Below, one piece after another: positions 1 to 5,525 of a stretch of 6,188 bases of DNA. The stretch spans positions 1 to 6,188 of the forward strand of contig JAADEO010000205.1 of assembly GCA_013153415.1 (NCBI GenBank). Reading direction: 5' to 3'. The first letter of the stretch is position 1, and every line of letters begins with the position of its first letter. The notes under the pieces were generated by a model. That model saw nothing but the letters and a program-made list of their open reading frames with translations. It had not been told where the DNA came from and did not search any database. The position numbers and the translations under genes are program-made. The DNA comes from Deltaproteobacteria bacterium (GTDB taxonomy: Bacteria; Desulfobacterota; Anaeroferrophillalia; Anaeroferrophillales; Tharpellaceae).

Positions 1-59
1 AAATATAAAGGCTGTTGCGGTTTGTCGATCCGGACGTTCGGTCGGCTGCGTTTTTTCAT
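1..59 (-). CDS. N-terminus of an unidentified gene, cut by the window edge
   Basis: An ATG at 57-59 (minus strand) opens a frame that stays open to the window edge, giving 19 complete codons that start MKKRSRPNVRIDKPQQPLY. The start overlaps the stop of the histidine kinase in an ATGA arrangement, the usual sign of translational coupling in an operon. No clear Shine-Dalgarno sequence precedes it, which fits coupling. The N-terminus is basic and polar and has no signal peptide so far, suggesting a cytoplasmic protein. Too little is visible to name a family. A cognate response regulator would be a natural partner for the kinase, but nothing in these residues shows that. The alternative is a chance ATG; the clean overlap and open frame make a real gene more likely than not. 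Confidence 0.5.
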   Translation of the reverse strand, partial: MKKRSRPNVRIDKPQQPLY

Positions 60-3000
60 CGGTATTTTTCGAAAAGCTGCGAAATTTCCGCTTTCAGGGA
101 CTCGATCATCCTGGCGCTTTGCGGCCCCCCGTTTTCTTCCAGTTCCAGGGCCGCCGCTGCCAGTTCCTGCTGGCCGATATTCAGCAGGATGCCTTTGATG
201 CCGTGCGCGATTTTACGTAGGGTGGTGAAATCCTTGTTGTCGAAAGCTTTCTGCAGGGCCTCGAAGTTCTTTTCCAGGTTGCGTTGGGAGAGCTCGATGA
301 GTTGCAGGGCGTGGTCTTCCTTTATCTGATACTCCTGGCGCAGGTAAGTCAGGATATCCTGCTGGAGGGGTGATCCGTCCGGTGCTGGTTCCGTCTGCTG
401 CTTTTTATCCGTATTGGGGGACTTGTCCTGGTTGTGACCGAGACAGCGGTTGATGATCGTGATGAAATCTTCGATGACGAACGGTTTGGTCAGGAAATCG
501 TCCATACCGGTTTCCAGGCATTTTTTCTTGATGCTGGACATGGCATGCGCGGTCAGGGCGATGATCGGCAGATGGCGGCCCGCCAGGCGTTGCCTGAGAG
601 CGGTTTCGAGTTCTGCATCGAGGTGATTGCTCTCCTCGCTTGCGAGAGGTTTTCCCAGCTCGCAGCGGCGAATGATCCGGGTAGTGCTGTAACCGTCGAG
701 TTCCGGCATCTGCAGATCCATGAAAACCAGGTCGTAGTTCTCTGCGGCGATCCTGTCCAAAGCCTCGATCCCGCTTTCGGCAGTAGCGATTTCGCTGTAT
801 CCGGCTTGTTTGAGGATCATCAGTGCAAGCTCGCGATTCATGGGATGGTCATCAACCACGAGAATAGCGGCTTTATGATCGCTGACCGTCAGTTTTTTGT
901 TTTCGGCCATCGTTACGGGGCGGCCCAAAGGGAACGCGAGAGTGAAGTAGAAAGTACTGCCGTGACCGGGACGGCTGCGGACTGCGAGGGTGCCCCCCAT
1001 CATTTCGATCAGGTGTTTGCAAATCGCCAGTCCGAGGCCGGTTCCCTGGTGCCGTCGCGACATGGAGCTGTCGACCTGACTGAAGCTCTGGAAAATCCGG
1101 TTCAGTTGCTCTTCGGGGATGCCGATGCCGGTATCGATGACAGCGAATTCCAGAGTTACGGTAGCGGTGTTTTCCGGGGCGCCTGGCGGAGGGGTGATGC
1201 GGAGAGTGATTTTGCCGCGTTCGGTGAATTTGATGGCGTTGTCGATGAGGTTGAGCAGAATCTGGCGAATTCTGAATTCATCTCCGATCAGGAATTCGGG
1301 AATCCTGTGGCGGTCGAGATCGACGACGAAAGCCAATCCGGCGGTGGCGGCCGCCGAAGACATCGTATCCGAAACCGTTTCGACCAGATGGTAGAGAGAG
1401 AAATCGGCGGAGATCAGATTGAGTTGGCCGGCCTCGATTTTCGAGAGATCGAGAATGTCGTTGAGCAGATTCAACAGGATCGTACCGGCATTGTAGACCG
1501 AGGTCAGCAACTTCTTCTGTTCGGGGTCGAGGCGGCTCTCCAGAAGCAGTTGCGTCATGCCGATGATGGTATTCATCGGAGTGCGGATCTCGTGGCTGAA
1601 ATTGGCGAGGAATTCGGTTTTGGCCTGATTGGCGGTTTGCGCTTTGATCAGGGCCTCCTGCAACTGCTGCTCCATTTCGAGCTTGTCGGAAATATTCGTC
1701 TTGATCGCCAGAAAGTGAGTGAGTTCCCCTTCTTTGTCCAGGACCGGTGAAATTACCGCTTCTTCCCAATAGATAGTGCCATCCTTATGCCGGTTGCAGA
1801 TCCTTCCGTGCCAGGATTCGCCGTTCGTGATGGTTTTCCAGAGGGTTTGATAGAAATTTTCGTCGTGCTGGCCGGATTGAAAAATCCGTGGGTTGGCGCC
1901 GAGTATCTCCTCCTTTTGATATCCGCTTGTGAGACAGGTTGCGGGATTGACATATTCTATATTCCCTTCGGGATCGGTCAGCATGATGGTGCTGGCGTTC
2001 TGTTCGATGGCGAGGTGGAAAATGTGTCGCTGATTCTCCTCGTGCAGCAACTGCTGCAGGGTCTTCTTCAGTTTGAGATGGTGACGATAGAGTGCGATGA
2101 AGGCGGCGCAAAGCAGCAGCAGGGTGAAGGTGAGGATGATCTGCAGGTATTGCTGGCTGTGGCTCAAGGCATTGTAGGCCTGGTGGAAATAGTCCTCATC
2201 GATGATATGCAGCAGGAAGAGCTCGTTTTTGAAAATCGGTTCCAGGAAAAGCAGGCAATTGCGGTTGTCGCTGGTTTCGCTGCTCTCCAGGAAACCGGTT
2301 TGTCGGAGTTGTCGCCAGCCGTCCCGAGGAAAATGCAACGCTTTGATGATGTTCGTGGGAAAGCGTTTCTGGCGGACCATTTTCTCGATGGCGTCCGCCG
2401 GAAAAGGGTAGAGGCTGTAGAGTTGTTGTTCCGGCAAGGAAAAGAAGATGCCGTCGTGCATGGCGATGCCGACGATCGTTTTGCTGTGTCGGCTCGATAC
2501 CGCGGGATTGTTGGGGGTCAATACGGTATTGCTGAAGAAATCGGGTGAAAACTTGACGACCGCGACGCCAATGAATTTTTTCTCCAGACGGATCGGCAGC
2601 GAATAATAGAGTCCGAGTTTATGGTCGGTGATTCCAACCGCCGCGTAGAGGCCGTAACCCCGCTTGGCAGCCTGCTGGAAATAGGGACGGAAACTGTAGT
2701 TCTTGCCGATTGTCCGGGCGAGGCTGGAGAGGATGCAGTCGCCATTGTGATCGAGTATCAGGGCGACCGAGAAATAGGGGAGAGCCGCGATCTCCTGCAG
2801 GGTGAGATTGACGTATCTTTTCAATTGGGAGAGTTCGCTGGAGTGCGGGGCGGTGTTTTTTTCGAGAATCTCGATGATCATCTGGTTTTTCGCCAGGACC
2901 TTGGCGATTCCCTGAATCTGCTTGAACTTCTCCTGTTCGGTCTTCCCTTCCTGGGTCAGAAAACGGCGGTAGAGGGCCACTTCCCCGGCCCGGGTCTTCT

Positions 3001-3097
3001 GTTCCCCGATATGCCAGACGAAACTTCCGACGAGAAACAATAGGGTGAGGCAGGCGATGATCGTGATGACGAAGATGTTGTTTTTTTGCTCTTTCAC
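56..3097 (-). CDS. Membrane-bound hybrid sensor histidine kinase (Cache-PAS-HisKA-HATPase-REC-Hpt)
   Basis: This 1013-residue protein carries a three-step phosphorelay in one chain. Two membrane segments (about residues 8-29 and 317-337) flank a large periplasmic sensor of Cache type; the FRPYF motif near 136-140 and the G-YYS-P stretch near 162-168 resemble DctB-like ligand-binding Cache domains, so a small extracytoplasmic ligand is likely but unknown. A PAS/PAC module follows (about 360-475). The HisKA domain has the phospho-acceptor H502 in FSHEIRTPMN. The ATPase domain shows the N box (N616, N620), G1 (DTGIG, D655) and G2 (GTGLGL, 685-690). The receiver (about 743-886) has D749/D750, phospho-acceptor D794, T849 and K871. 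A C-terminal Hpt domain (about 910-1013) carries H965 in HGIKG. All key residues are present, so it should be active. The start is GTG: an in-frame TAA lies 30 bases upstream with no ATG between. The output partner is not in the window; it may be the overlapping downstream gene. Confidence 0.96.
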   Translation of the reverse strand: MKEQKNNIFVITIIACLTLLFLVGSFVWHIGEQKTRAGEVALYRRFLTQEGKTEQEKFKQIQGIAKVLAKNQMIIEILEKNTAPHSSELSQLKRYVNLTLQEIAALPYFSVALILDHNGDCILSSLARTIGKNYSFRPYFQQAAKRGYGLYAAVGITDHKLGLYYSLPIRLEKKFIGVAVVKFSPDFFSNTVLTPNNPAVSSRHSKTIVGIAMHDGIFFSLPEQQLYSLYPFPADAIEKMVRQKRFPTNIIKALHFPRDGWRQLRQTGFLESSETSDNRNCLLFLEPIFKNELFLLHIIDEDYFHQAYNALSHSQQYLQIILTFTLLLLCAAFIALYRHHLKLKKTLQQLLHEENQRHIFHLAIEQNASTIMLTDPEGNIEYVNPATCLTSGYQKEEILGANPRIFQSGQHDENFYQTLWKTITNGESWHGRICNRHKDGTIYWEEAVISPVLDKEGELTHFLAIKTNISDKLEMEQQLQEALIKAQTANQAKTEFLANFSHEIRTPMNTIIGMTQLLLESRLDPEQKKLLTSVYNAGTILLNLLNDILDLSKIEAGQLNLISADFSLYHLVETVSDTMSSAAATAGLAFVVDLDRHRIPEFLIGDEFRIRQILLNLIDNAIKFTERGKITLRITPPPGAPENTATVTLEFAVIDTGIGIPEEQLNRIFQSFSQVDSSMSRRHQGTGLGLAICKHLIEMMGGTLAVRSRPGHGSTFYFTLAFPLGRPVTMAENKKLTVSDHKAAILVVDDHPMNRELALMILKQAGYSEIATAESGIEALDRIAAENYDLVFMDLQMPELDGYSTTRIIRRCELGKPLASEESNHLDAELETALRQRLAGRHLPIIALTAHAMSSIKKKCLETGMDDFLTKPFVIEDFITIINRCLGHNQDKSPNTDKKQQTEPAPDGSPLQQDILTYLRQEYQIKEDHALQLIELSQRNLEKNFEALQKAFDNKDFTTLRKIAHGIKGILLNIGQQELAAAALELEENGGPQSARMIESLKAEISQLFEKYR

Positions 3098-3104
3098 GAG
3101 CTCG

Positions 3105-3109
3105 ACCTC
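3105..3109 (-). promoter_or_regulatory. Ribosome binding site fixing the GTG start of the histidine kinase
   Basis: GAGGT on the minus strand lies 7 bases before the GTG at 3095-3097. It supports the GTG as the real start, which also keeps the first transmembrane helix at the N-terminus. The next in-frame methionine (residue 73) would delete that helix. Confidence 0.65.
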
Positions 3110-3126
3110 GGTATGGGGGGCGGGTT

Positions 3127-3143
3127 AGCGCTCCTCGAGCGCT
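3127..3143 (-). other. Hairpin in the leader of the histidine kinase gene
   Basis: A perfect 7-bp inverted repeat (AGCGCTC / GAGCGCT) with a 3-base loop lies 29 bases before the kinase GTG, between the HAD remnant and the kinase. It has no following T tract on the minus strand, so it is not a typical Rho-independent terminator. It could be an mRNA-processing or stability element, or chance in GC-rich DNA. Confidence 0.4.
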
Positions 3144-3181
3144 CCAGGTTCAGCGAGACTCTCTTTTTCGCCGGTTATTCC

Positions 3182-3343
3182 CTACCTTCTCCTACTGGCA
3201 GCGAAAATTTTTTTCCACTCTTTTTTCATGTCGACGATCAGCCAGCCATGCTGGCGGGCGTAATCGAGTCCGCGGTCGAGGGTGCCGATGCGGCTTTTGC
3301 GGTCGTAAGCATATTCGCGTTCGGCGTCAGTATGGTTTTCTTT
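3182..3343 (-). pseudogene. C-terminal remnant of a HAD-family (acid phosphatase-like) hydrolase
   Basis: Directly after the hydratase TAA stop (3344-3346), in the same frame, 53 sense codons run to a TAG at 3182-3184. The peptide contains HTDAEREYAYDRKSRIG, then LDRGLDYARQHGW, then VDMKKEWKKIF. From memory, this matches the conserved tail of periplasmic HAD-superfamily phosphatases (HTDAEREYAYDR..S..G.LD.AL.EA...GW.VVDMK.DWK.IF). There is no ATG, GTG or TTG before the internal ATG in VDMKK, and none of the HAD catalytic body (DxDxT motif and others) is present upstream, where the hydratase sits instead. I read it as the 3' stump left by a deletion or rearrangement. The frame has no internal stop or frameshift, so the event may be fairly recent. 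Alternatives are a C-terminal extension of the hydratase made by stop readthrough, or an unrelated small ORF. Confidence 0.7.
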
Positions 3344-4309
3344 TTATCGTCCCGAGAAGTCTACCGCTTGGCCTCTGGCCAGTTCTTCCAGGATCTCCCG
3401 GTCGGAGCGACCGTTTTCGCTTTCCTTGAGATAGAATTCGAAGGCGTTGACCGGGTCCTTGATGTAGCCGCAGTCGAAAAAGGCCGCTTTTTCAACCTCC
3501 AGGCCTCTGGCCAGCGGCAGGCTGCCGCCGATGCGGACCGCCCGTTTGATGCCACCGATCGAGCGCGGCGGCCGGCGGGCCATTTTCCGGGCCAGCTCGA
3601 GGGCTGCGGGCAGCAGTTTTTCGGCCGGCAATACCTGGTGTAAAAGCCCGTAGTCCAGTGCTTCCTGTGGGGTCAGCATGGTGCCTTCCAGCATCAGTGC
3701 AAGAGCTTTGCCGAAGCCCAGAAGCCGGGTCATGCGCTGGGTGCCGCCGGCCCCGGGAATGATCGCCACGGTAGCCTCGGGCAGTCCGTAGCGGTAATCG
3801 CCATCGGCCATCAGGCGAAAATCGCAGGCCAGGGAGAGTTCAGTGGCGCCGCCCAGGGCTTCGCCGTTCAGAGCCGCGATCGTTACCTTGGGCATGGTTT
3901 CCAGGCGGTGGAAGACCCGGTGAATGCATTCGAGTTCGACGACCCCGGAGAGCTTGGTCGCAAGCAGTCGTTTTTCAATTTTACGGCCGGTCGCAGGCAG
4001 AAAGGTGTCGAGCAGGCGCAGCAGGCTGCCGGTCAGCCGGCAGGCCAGGGTGTTGAGGCCGCGCAGCCGGGCCGGGGTTTCCTGCAGCGGCTTGAACATT
4101 TCGAGGATGTCCTTGATCTCGTAATGGGAGATGAACAGCCCTTCGATGCCGCTGGTCAGGATGATGGCCCGGATCTCCGGGTTCTTGGCCCAGTTCCGGG
4201 TCAGGTCGTCGAGTTCGCGGACCATCTCCGCGGTCATGAAGTTGTAAGGGGGATTGTAGAATTCGATAATCCCGATCCGCTCTTCGATGCGGGTGCGAAT
4301 GAATTGCAT
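3344..4309 (-). CDS. Enoyl-CoA hydratase/isomerase family protein (crotonase fold)
   Basis: This 321-residue cytoplasmic protein of the crotonase superfamily probably hydrates or isomerises an enoyl-CoA in fatty-acid or aromatic-acid beta-oxidation. The second oxyanion-hole segment (NGEALGGATELSLACDF, about 148-164) and the segment LPEATVAIIPGAGGTQRMTR (176-195) are typical. E157 and E178 align with the two catalytic glutamates of classical enoyl-CoA hydratase (E144 and E164 in the rat enzyme), so hydratase activity is plausible. The first oxyanion loop reads FISHYEIKDI (59-68) instead of the usual FAAGADIKEM type. Between it and the second segment (about 70-138) lie some 35-40 extra residues, basic and partly amphipathic. 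This and a longer C-terminal tail explain the length, as usual members have about 260 residues. The ATG start is supported by AGGAGG 6 bases upstream. Its own promoter and a leader hairpin lie upstream. The kinase lies downstream on the same strand after a 246-bp gap, so cotranscription is possible. The exact substrate cannot be told. Confidence 0.93.
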   Translation of the reverse strand: MQFIRTRIEERIGIIEFYNPPYNFMTAEMVRELDDLTRNWAKNPEIRAIILTSGIEGLFISHYEIKDILEMFKPLQETPARLRGLNTLACRLTGSLLRLLDTFLPATGRKIEKRLLATKLSGVVELECIHRVFHRLETMPKVTIAALNGEALGGATELSLACDFRLMADGDYRYGLPEATVAIIPGAGGTQRMTRLLGFGKALALMLEGTMLTPQEALDYGLLHQVLPAEKLLPAALELARKMARRPPRSIGGIKRAVRIGGSLPLARGLEVEKAAFFDCGYIKDPVNAFEFYLKESENGRSDREILEELARGQAVDFSGR

Positions 4310-4315
4310 GGTTTA

Positions 4316-4321
4316 CCTCCT
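4316..4321 (-). promoter_or_regulatory. Ribosome binding site of the enoyl-CoA hydratase
   Basis: A full consensus AGGAGG (minus strand, within AAAAGGAGGT) sits 6 bases before the ATG at 4307-4309. This confirms the start and suggests efficient translation. Confidence 0.85.
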
Positions 4322-4343
4322 TTTCTCCCGGTTTCCATTGCCG

Positions 4344-4361
4344 CTAGCCTGCGGCGGCTAG
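4344..4361 (-). other. Leader hairpin upstream of the enoyl-CoA hydratase
   Basis: CTAGCC and GGCTAG form a perfect 6-bp inverted repeat around a 6-base loop, 35 bases before the hydratase start and inside the leader predicted from the promoter at 4398-4427. It could be a DNA operator (12 bases in two half-sites) or an RNA hairpin. Nothing in the sequence decides between these. Confidence 0.4.
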
Positions 4362-4397
4362 ACCCCGTCTATCATGGAAGCTTTTTTAGCGGGAGTC

Positions 4398-4427
4398 ATT
4401 CTAGACACAAGCGAAAGGATTGTTCAA
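4398..4427 (-). promoter_or_regulatory. Predicted sigma-70 type promoter for the enoyl-CoA hydratase
   Basis: Read on the minus strand, TTGAAC (4422-4427) and TAGAAT (4398-4403; five of six consensus bases) are separated by 18 bp. An A/T-rich stretch (4428-4438) lies upstream of the -35 box. Transcription would begin near 4391 and give a leader of about 80 bases holding the hairpin and the AGGAGG site. This is a pattern match only. Confidence 0.5.
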
Positions 4428-4448
4428 ATATATTTTTTGTTCGCGCCT

Positions 4449-4481
4449 GGGGCCCGTTTGGGGTGGATTGGGTGGGCTGGG
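4449..4481 (+). other. G-rich tract with G-quadruplex pattern
   Basis: The plus strand carries five G runs of three or four (4449-4452, 4460-4463, 4470-4472, 4474-4476, 4479-4481). The last four fit the classical G3-N(1-7) quadruplex pattern with loops of 6, 1 and 2 bases. It lies in the middle of the divergent intergenic region, upstream of both predicted promoters. Whether it folds or has a role is unknown. Confidence 0.4.
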
Positions 4482-4551
4482 CGTTGCGATTTCAATCCCA
4501 TCCGGTCTGCTGGTTCAGCATTATGTATGCTAGCTTGTTGCGGATTTGTTG

Positions 4552-4580
4552 TTGACAAAATCAATTGAATGTATTAAACG
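4552..4580 (+). promoter_or_regulatory. Predicted promoter for the AhpD-like gene
   Basis: TTGACA at 4552-4557 matches the -35 consensus perfectly. The -10 box is uncertain: TAAACG (4575-4580, 17-bp spacing) or TTAAAC (4574-4579, 16-bp spacing) are weak matches. Either overlaps the palindrome at 4572-4591, so a protein bound there would block RNA polymerase. The leader to the ATG at 4674 would be about 85 bases. Confidence 0.45.
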
Positions 4581-4597
4581 ATCGTTTGATATCGTTT
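4572..4597 (+). promoter_or_regulatory. Operator-like palindrome, TetR-family style, plus a third half-site
   Basis: The core AAACGATCGTTT (4576-4587) is a perfect 12-bp palindrome. The symmetry extends to 20 bp (4572-4591) with only one mismatched pair. A further ATCGTTT at 4591-4597 repeats the right half-site (4581-4587) with a 10-bp period, one helical turn. It overlaps the expected -10 region of the AhpD-like gene, a repressor position. The form AAAC-N4-GTTTG resembles sites of TetR-family regulators such as PsrA, the fatty-acid-responsive regulator. The regulator gene itself is not in the window, so its identity is inference. Confidence 0.6.
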
Positions 4598-4661
4598 CGA
4601 ATGGAGCCGTCGGGTCGTCTGTGGTTCGAAATTAAAGTTTAAGGCCGTCGTCTGTTGAATT

Positions 4662-4667
4662 GAGGAG
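4662..4667 (+). promoter_or_regulatory. Ribosome binding site that selects ATG over TTG in the AhpD-like gene
   Basis: GAGGAG lies 6 bases before the ATG at 4674 but only 3 bases before the adjacent in-frame TTG at 4671. The spacing favours the ATG, so the protein has 191 residues rather than 192. Confidence 0.75.
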
Positions 4668-4673
4668 TTATTG

Positions 4674-5249
4674 ATGCAGAAGGAATTTTCTAAACGTATT
4701 TATACCCCGTCGGAGGCCTTGCGGGATTATGTTTTCGTTTTTGGAAATTTGCCGCGGATTATTGCGGCGATTCGGAAAAATCCGGAGATTCCCAATTCTT
4801 TCCGGGAAAGGATCATGGTGGTCGTTTCCTCGATGAATGCCTGTCGTTACTGCCAATGGTTTCATGCCAAGAAAGCTGTCGAGAGCGGGATCGATGACGA
4901 AGAGGTCAAGAAGATGCTCAATCTGCAGTTTCAGAGCGAAGCCCCCGATTTCGAGGTCCCGGGCATCCTTTATGCCCAGCATTTTGTCGAGACTGAATGC
5001 AATCCCGATCCGGATATGACCCGGCGGCTGTATGACTTCTACGGTGATCGGACAGCTGAAGATATTATTTTGATCATTCGACTGATCTATGCCGGAAATA
5101 TCAGTGGCAACACCTTTGATGCCTTCCTCAGCCGTTTCAAGGGAATGAGGGTCGAAAACAGCTGTCTCCTGTTCGAGTTCGCCTTCTTCATTATGGTTTC
5201 GCCGGTTCTGATGCCGGTATTGTTCCTGGCTCGGCCCCAAGAAGAGTGA
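4674..5249 (+). CDS. AhpD-like / carboxymuconolactone decarboxylase family protein with C-terminal hydrophobic segment
   Basis: This 191-residue protein of the AhpD/CMD superfamily has the complete AhpD catalytic pattern E-x11-C-x2-C-x3-H: E45, C57, C60 and H64 (CRYCQWFH). In AhpD these residues form a proton relay and a redox-active disulfide that reduces the peroxiredoxin AhpC. A thiol-disulfide reductase or peroxide-defence role is therefore the best guess; true carboxymuconolactone decarboxylases lack this CxxC pair. A helical middle region (about 67-155) follows. Near the C-terminus lies an uncharged, strongly hydrophobic run with one Glu (about residues 163-186, FFIMVSPVLMPVLFLA in part), which looks like a membrane anchor or a buried terminal helix. 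No peroxiredoxin gene is adjacent. The gene is divergent from the hydratase, and its predicted promoter is overlapped by a palindromic operator-like site, suggesting repression by a ligand-responsive regulator. The family is secure; the substrate and partner are not. Confidence 0.88.
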   Translation: MQKEFSKRIYTPSEALRDYVFVFGNLPRIIAAIRKNPEIPNSFRERIMVVVSSMNACRYCQWFHAKKAVESGIDDEEVKKMLNLQFQSEAPDFEVPGILYAQHFVETECNPDPDMTRRLYDFYGDRTAEDIILIIRLIYAGNISGNTFDAFLSRFKGMRVENSCLLFEFAFFIMVSPVLMPVLFLARPQEE

Positions 5250-5479
5250 ACCCGTGAAAAATATTGTTGAAAGTTCGTTCCCGGCTTGTCGTCGGTTGCT
5301 CCCCGGGGCAATGGCTGCGGTTTTTGATCCTGCTGGGCTCCGGAGGGAAACAGCCGGATCGATAGGTTGGGGAAAACAAAGATTCGATTTCTTGTAATGG
5401 TCTCGAATATCGCCCCGAAATGAGGAGGGCGGGCGATGTTTGCGAACCGGCAAGCGACACAAAGAGGGAGGGATAAGGA
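5250..5479 (+). other. Intergenic region between the AhpD-like and DUF1302 genes
   Basis: This 230-bp stretch holds no convincing gene. It contains a hairpin (5326-5360), a weaker GC-rich inverted repeat (TTGC-T-CCCCGGGG-CAA, 5296-5311) followed ten bases later by five T residues, and two purine-rich Shine-Dalgarno-like stretches near its right end. The weaker repeat is not a convincing terminator. TGTAAT at 5393-5398 could be a -10 box for the DUF1302 gene, but I see no good -35 box at the right spacing. Confidence 0.5.
5326..5360 (+). repeat. Hairpin-forming inverted repeat between the AhpD-like and DUF1302 genes
   Basis: GATCC-T-GCTG (5326-5335) pairs with CAGC-C-GGATC (5351-5360), giving nine base pairs broken by one T/C mismatch around a 15-base loop. 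The loop contains the smaller palindrome CTCCGGAG. No T tract follows on the plus strand, so it does not look like a Rho-independent terminator. It may stabilise or process the mRNA between the two genes, or be an intergenic repeat unit. Confidence 0.45.
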
Positions 5480-5525
5480 ATGCAGATTGACGGAAAAAGA
5501 GGCATCGAGTTTCTGCTGGCCCTGA
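5436..5525 (+). CDS. Possible 29-residue leader ORF overlapping the DUF1302 start
   Basis: An ATG at 5436 lies 7 bases after a consensus AGGAGG (5423-5428), as good a translation start as any in the window. The frame gives 29 codons (starting MFANRQATQRGR) and stops at 5523-5525, inside the DUF1302 gene in a different frame. Ribosomes reading it would cover the DUF1302 Shine-Dalgarno site, so it could act as a translational control element. The peptide itself matches nothing I know, and chance is quite possible. Confidence 0.25.
   Translation: MFANRQATQRGRDKECRLTEKEASSFCWP

Noticed and set aside
434..1750. Long plus-strand open frame of 438 codons opposite the histidine kinase
   Set aside because: It is the antisense shadow of strongly supported kinase, ATPase and receiver domains; its product has no recognisable domain and an odd composition.
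4374..4568. 64-codon plus-strand frame in the divergent intergenic region
   Set aside because: No Shine-Dalgarno site, odd composition, and it runs through the predicted minus-strand promoter, the G-rich tract and the -35 box.
5296..5325. GC-rich inverted repeat followed by five T residues as a terminator for the AhpD-like gene
   Set aside because: The stem is short and bulged, and the T run starts ten bases after it, so it does not fit a Rho-independent terminator.
5254..5397. GTG-started 47-codon frame just after the AhpD-like stop
   Set aside because: Only a weak purine run precedes it, the product matches nothing known, and it contains the hairpin at 5326-5360.
4668..5462. Minus-strand open frame of 264 codons opposite the AhpD-like gene
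   Set aside because: It is antisense to a gene with a complete family motif, a good ribosome binding site and a promoter; its product has no recognisable motif.
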